Shown here piece after piece: positions 1 to 5,349 of a stretch of 5,349 bases of DNA. Made by a program: the position numbers and the translations under genes. The stretch spans positions 1 to 5,349 of the forward strand of contig JAEZYW010000118.1 of NCBI GenBank assembly GCA_023418835.1, in the 5' to 3' direction. How positions within the stretch are numbered: the stretch's first letter is position 1; the number at the start of each line of letters is the position of its first letter. Under the pieces are notes generated by a model. The model was not told the origin of the DNA. It did not search any database and worked only from the letters and a program-made list of their open reading frames with translations. The stretch is from Bacillota bacterium (GTDB lineage: Bacteria; Bacillota; Clostridia; Tissierellales; Peptoniphilaceae).

Positions 1-590
1 CAGAAAGTACAGTTGGTTTCGTAAATTGGTCTTTCGTATTGAGTTCCTACAACAGTGCTAAAACCTCTACCGACGTCAGTCAAAGTTCCCACAGTCTGAA
101 CTTCCATACACATAGTTTCGCATCTCTTACAAAGAATACACTTATTTGGATCCCTTACAATTGATCTACTACTGTCGTCTATATCGTGGGTATTTAAAAC
201 TCCCGTATATCTAATTTGGCGAATATTTGCATCTGCTGCCAAATCTTGAAGTTCGCAATCTCCGTTACTTGTGCAAACAAGACAATCTTTCGGGTGATTG
301 GAAAGTAAAAGTTCTATATTTGTACGTCTAGATTGAATTACCTTTAAAGTATCTGTTCGGATTTCCATTCCCTCTTTTACAAGAGTGTTACAAGCAGGTA
401 CTAAAGTTCCCCATTTTCCAGACTCTACTAAACAAACTCTACAGTTTGCATCCCTGTTTACAAACCCAAGATTTCTCAAATCCAAGTGACAAAGGGTAGG
501 GATTTTCACATTTACTTTTTTAGCAGCATCTAAAATAGTCGAGCCAGCTTCAATTTCTACATTTTTTCCATTTATCTTTAAATTTATCAT
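1..590 (-). CDS. hydA: [FeFe]-hydrogenase catalytic subunit HydA, N-terminal part (truncated by window edge)
   Basis: The first 196 residues of a large iron-sulfur subunit can be read; the gene continues beyond base 1. In order they show a plant-type [2Fe-2S] domain (Cys34, Cys50, Cys53, Cys67), a NuoG-type His-Cys [4Fe-4S] segment (His99, Cys103, Cys106, Cys112, in an NHPKDCLVC context), and the first [4Fe-4S] motif of a ferredoxin domain (Cys151, 154, 157, 161). Cys194 begins the second. This layout is known from the large M3-type HydA of multimeric, NAD-linked [FeFe]-hydrogenases, where the clusters feed the H-cluster. The H-cluster domain is outside the window, so catalysis is inferred. 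I chose the ATG at 590 over one at 599 because an AAGGG box ends 9 nt before it and the MINLKINGK start suits the ferredoxin fold. It follows hydB by 12 nt, as the last visible gene of hydC-hydB-hydA. The main alternative is the NuoG-like N-terminus of an NAD-linked formate dehydrogenase. Confidence 0.85.
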   Translation of the reverse strand, partial: MINLKINGKNVEIEAGSTILDAAKKVNVKIPTLCHLDLRNLGFVNRDANCRVCLVESGKWGTLVPACNTLVKEGMEIRTDTLKVIQSRRTNIELLLSNHPKDCLVCTSNGDCELQDLAADANIRQIRYTGVLNTHDIDDSSRSIVRDPNKCILCKRCETMCMEVQTVGTLTDVGRGFSTVVGTQYERPIYETNCTF

Positions 591-599
591 ATTATCCAT

Positions 600-604
600 C
601 CCTT
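600..604 (-). promoter_or_regulatory. ribosome binding site of hydA
   Basis: On the minus strand AAGGG (604 to 600) begins within the hydB TAA stop codon (605-603). It stands 9 nt before the ATG at 590 but directly abuts the ATG at 599. The spacing favours initiation at 590 and implies that ribosomes ending hydB are close to the hydA start, so translation is probably coupled. Confidence 0.6.
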
Positions 605-2183
605 ATCTAATCTCCACTGCACTAACAGGACAAACTTCGAAACAAGCATTACATTTAATACATTTGTCGTGGTCCACTATATGGACTTTTCTTTTGTCTC
701 CAGAGATTGCATCCACTGGACAATTTTTAGCACAAATTCCACAGCCGACGCATCTTTCGCTAATAATGTAATCTAGCAAGTCTCTACAAACAGAAGCTTG
801 ACATTTGTGTTCTTCAATGTGTTGTAGATATTCATCTTTGAAATAGTGCATAGAGCTAATTACAGGAGTAGTTGCAGTTTTACCTAATCCGCAAAGACTG
901 GACTCTGTAATGACATAGCAAAGTTCGTTTAGTCTATCGATGTCTTCTAATGTTCCCTTGCCAGATGTGATCTTTTCTAGAAGCTCTAGAACTCTCATAT
1001 TTCCAATTCTACAAGGAGTGCACTTTCCACAAGATTCATCCACTGTAAATTTCATAAAGAATTTTGCAATGTCTACCATACAATCCGTTTCGTCCATAAC
1101 GACCATACCCCCAGAACCCATTATGGATCCGATTTTTTCTAGAGATATAAAATCTACAGGAGTATCGAAAAGTTCTACAGGAATACATCCACCAGAAGGT
1201 CCACCAGTTTGAACAGCCTTTGTAGTATGACCTTCAACGGCGCCGCCTCCAATGTCGTTTACGATTTGATTTATAGTCATTCCCATTGGAACTTCAACTA
1301 ATCCCGCATTTTGCACTTTACCAACCAAGGCGAAAACTTTAGTTCCAGGAGAATCTTCTGTACCAATGGATTTAAACCACTTTGCTCCCTTAGTTACAAT
1401 GTGGGGAATATTTGCAATAGTTTCCACGTTGTTTAAAACTGTAGGCTTATCAAATAAACCTCTTTCGTTAGTCCTATATACTTTCGCTTGAGGCATTCCA
1501 CGTTTTCCTTCAATGGATTGGATTAGTGCAGTACCTTCACCACAGACAAAAGCCCCAGCTCCCAAACGAATTTCTAAATCAAAGGAAAAATCAGAACCCA
1601 TGATGTTGTCTCCAAGGAAGTTCCACTCCTTTGCAGTTTTTATTGCGTGATTAAGCATTTGTACAGCCTTTGGATACTCAGCACGAACGTACACATATCC
1701 TTTGTGAGCTCCAATAGCTCTAGCCATTATAGCCATTCCTTCAATTATACAATGGGGATCTCCTTCCAATATGGATCTATCCATGTATGCTCCTGGGTCT
1801 CCCTCATCTGCATTACAAATAAGATATTTTTCATCTGTATCTTGAAGAAAAGCACCTTCCATTTTTATTCCAGTGGGAAAACCTGCTCCCCCTCTACCTC
1901 TTAAATTAGAAGCCTTAATTTCGTCTATAATCTCTTGGGGAGACATTTCAAAAATTCCTTTATGTAATGCGTAATATCCGCCGAGAGCTATATATTCTTC
2001 TATACTTTCAGGGTTAACAATGTCGTAGTTTTGTAGGGCAATTCTAAGTTGATTTTTGTAAAAATCTCCAGCCAATCTGATTTGCCCATTGGAAAGGTCG
2101 TAGTTCTCGTCTGAACTCAGTCTGTCAATTAAAGTTTTATAGTATTTTTCCTTTGTCGCATCTAATTTTTTAATTATTTTCAT
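603..2183 (-). CDS. hydB: NuoF-like NADH-binding flavoprotein subunit HydB of the NAD-linked [FeFe]-hydrogenase
   Basis: This 526-residue protein is the NADH/FMN subunit of a soluble hydrogenase and should exchange electrons between NADH and the iron-sulfur chain. Visible features: RGRGGAGFPTG (residues 95-105) and NADEGDPGAYMDRS (124-137) for FMN/NADH binding, GAGAFVCGEGTAL (208-220), PTVLNNVETIANI (247-259), the [4Fe-4S] motif SCGKCTPC (Cys385, 388, 391) with Cys431 as fourth ligand, a CQASVC linker (461-466), and a C-terminal ferredoxin domain with two [4Fe-4S] motifs (Cys478/481/484/488 and Cys508/511/514/518). That C-terminal domain separates hydrogenase-type HydB from NuoF of complex I. 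The thioredoxin-like [2Fe-2S] domain found at the N-terminus of many HydB proteins is absent: the first ~90 residues are the usual pre-core helix and hold no Cys. GEGT replaces the common GEET, and CRIG the common CREG. The ATG overlaps the end of hydC by 14 nt and has AGAGG 6 nt upstream. Subunit type is clear; direction and bifurcation are not. Confidence 0.92.
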   Translation of the reverse strand: MKIIKKLDATKEKYYKTLIDRLSSDENYDLSNGQIRLAGDFYKNQLRIALQNYDIVNPESIEEYIALGGYYALHKGIFEMSPQEIIDEIKASNLRGRGGAGFPTGIKMEGAFLQDTDEKYLICNADEGDPGAYMDRSILEGDPHCIIEGMAIMARAIGAHKGYVYVRAEYPKAVQMLNHAIKTAKEWNFLGDNIMGSDFSFDLEIRLGAGAFVCGEGTALIQSIEGKRGMPQAKVYRTNERGLFDKPTVLNNVETIANIPHIVTKGAKWFKSIGTEDSPGTKVFALVGKVQNAGLVEVPMGMTINQIVNDIGGGAVEGHTTKAVQTGGPSGGCIPVELFDTPVDFISLEKIGSIMGSGGMVVMDETDCMVDIAKFFMKFTVDESCGKCTPCRIGNMRVLELLEKITSGKGTLEDIDRLNELCYVITESSLCGLGKTATTPVISSMHYFKDEYLQHIEEHKCQASVCRDLLDYIISERCVGCGICAKNCPVDAISGDKRKVHIVDHDKCIKCNACFEVCPVSAVEIR

Positions 2184-2661
2184 TGCTTACCTCTTTTAGA
2201 TTTGCCAATATGCTTTTAACATCTTCAACTTTTACGTGTTTATAAAGATTGTCATTTACAGTTACAACTGGAGCAGCAGCACAATCCCCTACACATCTCG
2301 TTTCAACTAGAGAAAATATTAAATCCTCTGTGGTCTGTCCAATTTCTATGCCCAATTGTTTTGAAAATTCTTCCAATATTTTTTCTGCATTTTTTACGTA
2401 ACAAGCAGTACCCATACAAACGCTTATTGCGTATTTTCCCTTTGGTACAAGACTAAATCTTGAGTAAAAAGTTATTACCCCGTAAATTCTAGATACTGGT
2501 ATATCTAAAGTTTTTGAAATAACTGTAACCATTTTTCTAGGAATGTATCCAAAATTATTTTGGACAACGTGGAGGACTTCCAGTAGGTCTGTTTCTGTCT
2601 TGTCCACCATAAAGTCTCTGACTTCGTTTTCTAGCCTAATTTCATCAATAGTTTCTATCAT
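2170..2661 (-). CDS. hydC: NuoE-like [2Fe-2S] subunit HydC of the NAD-linked [FeFe]-hydrogenase
   Basis: This 163-residue thioredoxin-like ferredoxin of the NuoE/24-kDa family normally docks on the NuoF-like subunit and carries one [2Fe-2S] cluster next to FMN. The length is typical. The N-terminal helical part includes LLEVLHVVQNNFGYIP (residues 26-41). After it comes SRIYGVITFYSRFS (57-70), then the four cluster ligands in the family pattern: Cys82 and Cys87 (VCMGTACYVK), Cys123 and Cys127 (RCVGDCAAAP). There is no signal peptide or membrane segment, so it is cytoplasmic. It is the first gene of the leftward operon and the only one with a long untranslated region in front. Its start has a strong AAGGGGG ribosome binding site 5 nt upstream. 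The last codons overlap the start of hydB by 14 nt, which suggests translational coupling and matched amounts of the two subunits. The family assignment is secure; the link to a hydrogenase rests on the neighbouring genes. Confidence 0.93.
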   Translation of the reverse strand: MIETIDEIRLENEVRDFMVDKTETDLLEVLHVVQNNFGYIPRKMVTVISKTLDIPVSRIYGVITFYSRFSLVPKGKYAISVCMGTACYVKNAEKILEEFSKQLGIEIGQTTEDLIFSLVETRCVGDCAAAPVVTVNDNLYKHVKVEDVKSILANLKEVSNENN

Positions 2662-2666
2662 CGTTT

Positions 2667-2673
2667 CCCCCTT
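2667..2673 (-). promoter_or_regulatory. strong ribosome binding site of hydC
   Basis: AAGGGGG on the minus strand (2673 to 2667) is separated by 5 nt (AAACG) from the hydC ATG at 2661. It fixes the start and indicates efficient translation of the first operon gene, in contrast to cca on the other side of the same intergenic region, which has no such site. Confidence 0.8.
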
Positions 2674-2689
2674 CTTTGTATGTAAGATT

Positions 2690-2707
2690 TTAATAAATAA
2701 TTAACAA
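2690..2707. promoter_or_regulatory. candidate Rex (redox repressor) operator in the hyd leader
   Basis: The 18-bp stretch TTAATAAATAATTAACAA fits the Rex operator pattern known from Firmicutes, TTGTTAA-N4-TTAACAA. The half-site at 2701-2707 is perfect and the one at 2690-2696 matches 5 of 7. It lies at about +6 to +23 relative to the predicted hyd start point, where a bound repressor would block transcription. Rex senses NADH/NAD+ and is known to control NADH-consuming fermentation and hydrogenase genes in this phylum. The surrounding DNA is very AT-rich, so a chance match is possible, and no rex gene is in the window. Confidence 0.45.
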
Positions 2708-2718
2708 ACACCCACCTT

Positions 2719-2746
2719 ATTATATCAAGAATTGGAAAAATTACAA
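2719..2746 (-). promoter_or_regulatory. extended -10 promoter of the hyd operon
   Basis: Reading the minus strand, TTGTAA (2746-2741) is a moderate -35 box. It is followed after 16 nt by a perfect TATAAT (2724-2719) preceded by TG and one base (TGATATAAT, 2727-2719), the extended -10 form for the housekeeping sigma factor. Transcription would start near 2712, giving an untranslated leader of about 51 nt before hydC. No competing promoter of equal quality is seen closer to the gene. Confidence 0.65.
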
Positions 2747-2752
2747 CAAATT

Positions 2753-2774
2753 TTTGTATTATATTTGTATTATA
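2753..2774. repeat. perfect tandem 11-bp repeat upstream of the hyd promoter
   Basis: TTTGTATTATA occurs twice without a gap (2753-2763 and 2764-2774). The repeat covers about -41 to -62 relative to the predicted hyd start point. The unit is roughly one helical turn, so both copies face the same side of the DNA. It could be an AT-rich UP element contacted by the RNA polymerase alpha subunit, an activator site, or a slippage duplication with no function. Confidence 0.75.
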
Positions 2775-2876
2775 AATGGATATAATGCATTTAATAAAAA
2801 ATTTATTACTAAAACTGTAATTACTGGAAAAAGTATTTTTAAATATGTCTGTTAATCCTTTAATTTAATAAATTTT

Positions 2877-2905
2877 TTGACAGATTTATATCTTGAATGG
2901 ATATT
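2877..2905 (+). promoter_or_regulatory. second, weaker promoter candidate upstream of cca
   Basis: A perfect TTGACA -35 box (2877-2882) is followed after 17 nt by GATATT (2900-2905), a 4-of-6 match to TATAAT. Transcription would begin near 2912 and give a leader of about 30 nt without a ribosome binding site in front of cca. The poor -10 box makes it less convincing than the extended -10 site further downstream. Confidence 0.35.
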
Positions 2906-2926
2906 TTTTCTTAATAATCCCCCTTG

Positions 2927-2935
2927 TGGTATAAT
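2927..2935 (+). promoter_or_regulatory. extended -10 promoter of cca, predicting a leaderless mRNA
   Basis: TGGTATAAT (2927-2935) is a perfect extended -10 element (TG, one base, TATAAT). There is no good -35 box at 16-18 nt (sequence TTTCTT or similar), which extended -10 promoters tolerate. The six bases TTTAAT separate it from the A of the cca ATG at 2942, exactly where transcription would normally start. The mRNA should therefore begin at or within a base or two of the start codon. Confidence 0.65.
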
Positions 2936-2941
2936 TTTAAT

Positions 2942-4288
2942 ATGAAAAAATATTTTATTTCCAATGGCTCAAAATTTGTATTAAAAAGGCTAAGAGAACG
3001 GGGAGTAGAAGGATATCTTGTGGGAGGTTCTGTTAGAGATAATCTCATGGGCTTTATACCTTCTGATTTTGATGTTACCACATTTGCAACCCCAGATGAA
3101 ATTATTGAAATTTTTTCAGACAAAAGACTGATTACCCTTGGCAAAAAATACGGAACAATTGGAATCATGGCAGAAGGAGAAATTGTCGAGACGACGACTT
3201 ACCGAAAAGACGGAGATTATCTCGACGGTAGACATCCTAAGGAAGTAAAATTTTCTAGAAACTTAATAGAAGATTTAAAGCGAAGAGATTTCACAATAAA
3301 CGCCATGGCCATGGATATTGACGGAAATATAATTGACGAGTTTGGGGGAGCTTGGGACTTGGAGTCCCGCCTAATTAGGACTGTGGGAGATCCCGAAGAA
3401 AGATTTGAAGAAGATAAGCTTCGAATGCTTAGGGCAGTTCGATTTGCAAATCGCTACAATTTTCAAATTGAAGATGAGACTTATTTGGCAATTAGAAAAA
3501 AGGCAAAAGAAATCATCCAAGTTTCTCCAGAGAGAATTCAAATGGAGCTAAACCAAATCTTTTTGTCTGAGACGCCGGGAAATGGAATCAATCTTCTTTA
3601 CGACTGTGGACTTTTGGAGCACATTTTCCCAGAACTAATGCCTACAATTGGCTACGACCAAATGAGCCCCTATCATCACAAAAACCTTTTTTATCATATG
3701 CTTTGCGCAATGGATAACGTCAAACCAAAGCTTCACCTTAGAATTGCAGCTTTATTCCACGACATTGCAAAGGTGGACACCCTCACAATCGACGAAGAGG
3801 GAATAGGACATTTTTATGGCCACGACAGGTTGGGAGCGAAGATGGTGGTGGACATATTGAAAAGACTTCGATATGACAACAAGACAATTGAAAGGGTAAA
3901 AGTTTTAATTGATCGTCACATGAAGGTAAGTCCTGGGATGGGAGAAAAGGGATTAAAAAGACAGATTAGAACTGTTGGGGAAGATTTAATATTCGACCTT
4001 TACGATCTTATGATTGCAGACATGGTTTGCACTAGAAATGACAGAGACATATCTTTATTGGAAGAAAGAAAAATTCAAATAAAGGAAATCCTCGAATCCC
4101 ACCAAGTCATAGACAAGTCGGGTCTAAAAATTAATGGAAGAGATTTGATTGATATTGGGTATAAAGAGGGTAAAGAAATTGGGGCGATGCTAGATTACTT
4201 GACGGAACTAGTTATCGACGACGAGGAATTAAATAAAAAAAATTTATTATTAAATATAGCAAGAGAAAAATTATCGGAGGAAAGATGA
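2942..4288 (+). CDS. cca: CCA tRNA nucleotidyltransferase with HD domain
   Basis: This 448-residue class II nucleotidyltransferase should add or repair the 3'-CCA end of tRNAs from CTP and ATP in the cytoplasm. The head domain shows LVGGSVRD (residues 26-33) and the metal-binding pair SDFDVTT (Asp42, Asp44). The neck has RRDFTINAMA (114-123), then GGAWDLESRLIRTVGDPEERF (135-155) and EDKLRMLRAVRFA (157-169), the usual nucleotide-selection region. A C-terminal HD-type phosphohydrolase domain follows, with SPYHHKNLFYH (242-252), FHDIAK (272-277), YGHD (292-295) and His326; this part may give phosphatase or phosphodiesterase activity. The ATG at 2942 is preferred over an in-frame TTG at 2924, because that TTG lies inside the promoter and adds residues unlike the family. 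No ribosome binding site precedes the ATG. It overlaps glmM by 4 nt. A CC-only or A-only enzyme cannot be excluded from sequence alone. Confidence 0.93.
   Translation: MKKYFISNGSKFVLKRLRERGVEGYLVGGSVRDNLMGFIPSDFDVTTFATPDEIIEIFSDKRLITLGKKYGTIGIMAEGEIVETTTYRKDGDYLDGRHPKEVKFSRNLIEDLKRRDFTINAMAMDIDGNIIDEFGGAWDLESRLIRTVGDPEERFEEDKLRMLRAVRFANRYNFQIEDETYLAIRKKAKEIIQVSPERIQMELNQIFLSETPGNGINLLYDCGLLEHIFPELMPTIGYDQMSPYHHKNLFYHMLCAMDNVKPKLHLRIAALFHDIAKVDTLTIDEEGIGHFYGHDRLGAKMVVDILKRLRYDNKTIERVKVLIDRHMKVSPGMGEKGLKRQIRTVGEDLIFDLYDLMIADMVCTRNDRDISLLEERKIQIKEILESHQVIDKSGLKINGRDLIDIGYKEGKEIGAMLDYLTELVIDDEELNKKNLLLNIAREKLSEER
4276..4280 (+). promoter_or_regulatory. ribosome binding site of glmM inside the end of cca
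   Basis: GGAGG lies within the last codons of cca, 4 nt before the glmM ATG. With the ATGA stop/start overlap it indicates that glmM is translated from the cca transcript, either by re-initiation or by independent ribosome loading. Confidence 0.75.
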
Positions 4289-5349
4289 GTAGATTATTTG
4301 GAACAGACGGAGTTAGAGGAATTGCAAACGAAGAACTCACTCCAGAACTGGCATATAAATTGGGACTTTACAGCGGGCAGATTTTTAAAATGAGAAACGA
4401 CAAAGGGGTTTTGATCGGAAGAGACACCAGACGTTCAGGGGATATGTTGAAATACGCCTTGGGCGCAGGATTTATGGCTGCGGGATTAGACGTCTTCGAC
4501 CTTGGGGTTGTTTCCACACCTGCAGTTGCCTATCTTGTAAAAGAATACCAATACTCTGGGGGTGCTGTAATAAGCGCATCTCACAATCCTTTTGAGTACA
4601 ACGGAATTAAAATCTTTGACGAAATGGGCTTCAAACTTACAGACGAAGAAGAAGACGAAATCGAGAGAATGATTAAAGAAGACAGAGAAGTAATTTTGGA
4701 GACGAGAGAAAACCTTGGAATTGTAAAGGATGGAAAAAATTTAGTACGCCATTATGAAGAATATCTTATCAATCTAGGCAAGGACCTAAAGGGATTAAAA
4801 ATTGCTTTAGACTGCGGAAACGGAGCCGTATCAGAGATGGCGCCTAGGATATTTGAAGAAATGGGAGTGGAAGTGGTTTCTATTCACACAAATCCCGACG
4901 GAAAAAATATTAACTTAGACTGTGGCTCTACAAAGCCTGAGCTAGTTTCAAAACTCGTATTAGAATCCAAAGCGGACTTGGGATTTTCTTTTGACGGAGA
5001 TGCCGACAGAATTATTGCAGCAGACGAAAAGGGAAATTTCATCGACGGAGACCATATGCTGGCGATTTTTGCAAAATCCATGAAGAGAAAAGACAACTTA
5101 AAAAACGAAACAGTTGTGGGAACTGTTATGACAAATATGGGTCTAGACGTTTATTTGGAAAGCATTGGGGCAAAAGTCATTAAGGCTCCAGTTGGAGACA
5201 GATACGTCCTAGAAGAAATGTTAAAAGACGGCCACACAGTTGGGGGTGAACAATCTGGACATATTATATTTCTAGATTACAACACCACAGGAGACGGGGT
5301 TGCCACTGGAATCCATTTGGCAAATGCAATTAGAGAACTTGGAAAACTT
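4285..5349 (+). CDS. glmM: phosphoglucosamine mutase GlmM (C-terminus cut by window edge)
   Basis: GlmM converts glucosamine-6-phosphate to glucosamine-1-phosphate on the route to UDP-GlcNAc, the precursor of peptidoglycan. The 355 visible residues begin with MSRLFGTDGVRG, the family's characteristic start. Then come GRDTRRSG (residues 45-52), the active-site phosphoserine loop ISASHNP (96-102, Ser99), the Mg2+ loop DGDADR (Asp237, Asp239, Asp241) and the sugar-specificity loop GGEQSGH (320-326), whose sequence points to glucosamine rather than glucose or mannose phosphates. Domains 1-3 are therefore complete. The phosphate-binding domain 4 (about 95 residues, judging from the usual ~450) lies past the right end. 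The frame is open to the last base with no break. The start overlaps the cca stop (ATGA, 4285-4288) and has GGAGG just upstream. GlmM is normally activated by phosphorylation of this serine. The product is essentially certain. Confidence 0.95.
   Translation, partial: MSRLFGTDGVRGIANEELTPELAYKLGLYSGQIFKMRNDKGVLIGRDTRRSGDMLKYALGAGFMAAGLDVFDLGVVSTPAVAYLVKEYQYSGGAVISASHNPFEYNGIKIFDEMGFKLTDEEEDEIERMIKEDREVILETRENLGIVKDGKNLVRHYEEYLINLGKDLKGLKIALDCGNGAVSEMAPRIFEEMGVEVVSIHTNPDGKNINLDCGSTKPELVSKLVLESKADLGFSFDGDADRIIAADEKGNFIDGDHMLAIFAKSMKRKDNLKNETVVGTVMTNMGLDVYLESIGAKVIKAPVGDRYVLEEMLKDGHTVGGEQSGHIIFLDYNTTGDGVATGIHLANAIRELGKL

Noticed and set aside
591..599. Alternative hydA start three codons upstream at 599
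   Set aside because: The AAGGG box abuts this ATG with no spacing, whereas it sits 9 nt from the ATG at 590.
940..1212. 90-codon open frame on the plus strand
   Set aside because: It lies antisense inside hydB, has no ribosome binding site and no family-like features; the hydB reading is fully conserved across it.
1647..1904. 85-codon open frame on the plus strand
   Set aside because: Antisense to the FMN/NADH-binding core of hydB; Ser/Ile/His-rich composition is that of a complementary-strand shadow.
603..2661. Complex I (Nuo) operon
   Set aside because: The NuoF-like protein has a C-terminal 2x[4Fe-4S] domain and no membrane Nuo subunits are seen; the adjacent NuoG-like start fits HydA.
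2828..2840. AAAAA-GTA-TTTTT inverted repeat as a possible terminator
   Set aside because: The stem is five A-T pairs only, and it lies between divergent genes where no transcript needs to end.
2919..2925. AAGGGGG on the minus strand resembling the hydC ribosome binding site
   Set aside because: No ATG, GTG or TTG follows at a usable distance on that strand.
2924..2941. In-frame TTG start that would add six residues to cca
   Set aside because: The codons overlap the TGGTATAAT promoter element, there is no ribosome binding site before it, and the added residues are not family-like.
2911..3168. 85-codon open frame on the minus strand over the cca start
   Set aside because: Antisense to the catalytic head of cca and ends in the promoter region; no plausible start signal.
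4884..5096. 70-codon open frame on the minus strand
   Set aside because: Antisense to the Mg-binding region of glmM; Ser/Phe/Pro-rich composition and no ribosome binding site.
1..5349. A previously undescribed defence, mobile or other new system
   Set aside because: All reading frames are accounted for by known families and the only non-coding stretch is a 280-nt divergent promoter region.

Overview
The window looks like a low-GC, AT-rich, strictly anaerobic fermenting Firmicute. The Tissierellia/Peptoniphilaceae or a related clostridial group fits best. This rests on codon use (AGA, ATA, TTA and GAA rich), strong AAGGGGG or GGAGG ribosome binding sites, a soluble NADH-linked [FeFe]-hydrogenase-type operon, and a CCA-adding enzyme that carries an HD domain. 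No 16S or other taxonomic marker is present, so the assignment is an inference.

Left part (1-2661, minus strand): a three-gene operon transcribed leftward in the order hydC (NuoE-like, 2170-2661), hydB (NuoF-like flavoprotein, 603-2183) and hydA (1-590, cut by the window edge). HydC and HydB together form an NADH-oxidising/NAD+-reducing module. The start of HydA carries the iron-sulfur relay ([2Fe-2S], His-Cys [4Fe-4S], then 2x[4Fe-4S]) that should pass electrons to an H-cluster lying beyond base 1. The genes are tightly packed: hydC and hydB overlap by 14 nt, and hydB and hydA are 12 nt apart. The expected role is cytoplasmic H2 production or uptake that balances NADH and perhaps ferredoxin. 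HydB lacks the N-terminal thioredoxin-like [2Fe-2S] domain that many bifurcating HydB proteins have, and it has several changes in conserved flavin/NADH-site motifs.

Middle (2662-2941, 280 nt, no gene): a divergent control region. Leftward it holds an extended -10 promoter for the hyd operon (TG-A-TATAAT), a Rex-like imperfect palindrome just downstream of the predicted start point, and a perfect tandem 11-bp repeat in the UP-element position. Rightward it holds an extended -10 promoter (TG-G-TATAAT) so close to the cca ATG that the transcript is predicted to be leaderless. A second, weaker promoter candidate (TTGACA) lies upstream of it. Between 2775 and 2876 I see only AT-rich DNA without recognisable structure.

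Right part (2942-5349, plus strand): cca (tRNA nucleotidyltransferase) overlaps glmM (phosphoglucosamine mutase) by an ATGA junction. glmM runs off the right end with roughly the last fifth missing. These are housekeeping genes for tRNA 3'-end maturation and UDP-GlcNAc/peptidoglycan precursor synthesis; I see no functional link to the hydrogenase beyond the shared intergenic region.

I see no mobile element, CRISPR array, RNA gene or clearly new system. The points most worth a second look are the atypical HydB, the candidate Rex operator and the predicted leaderless cca mRNA.
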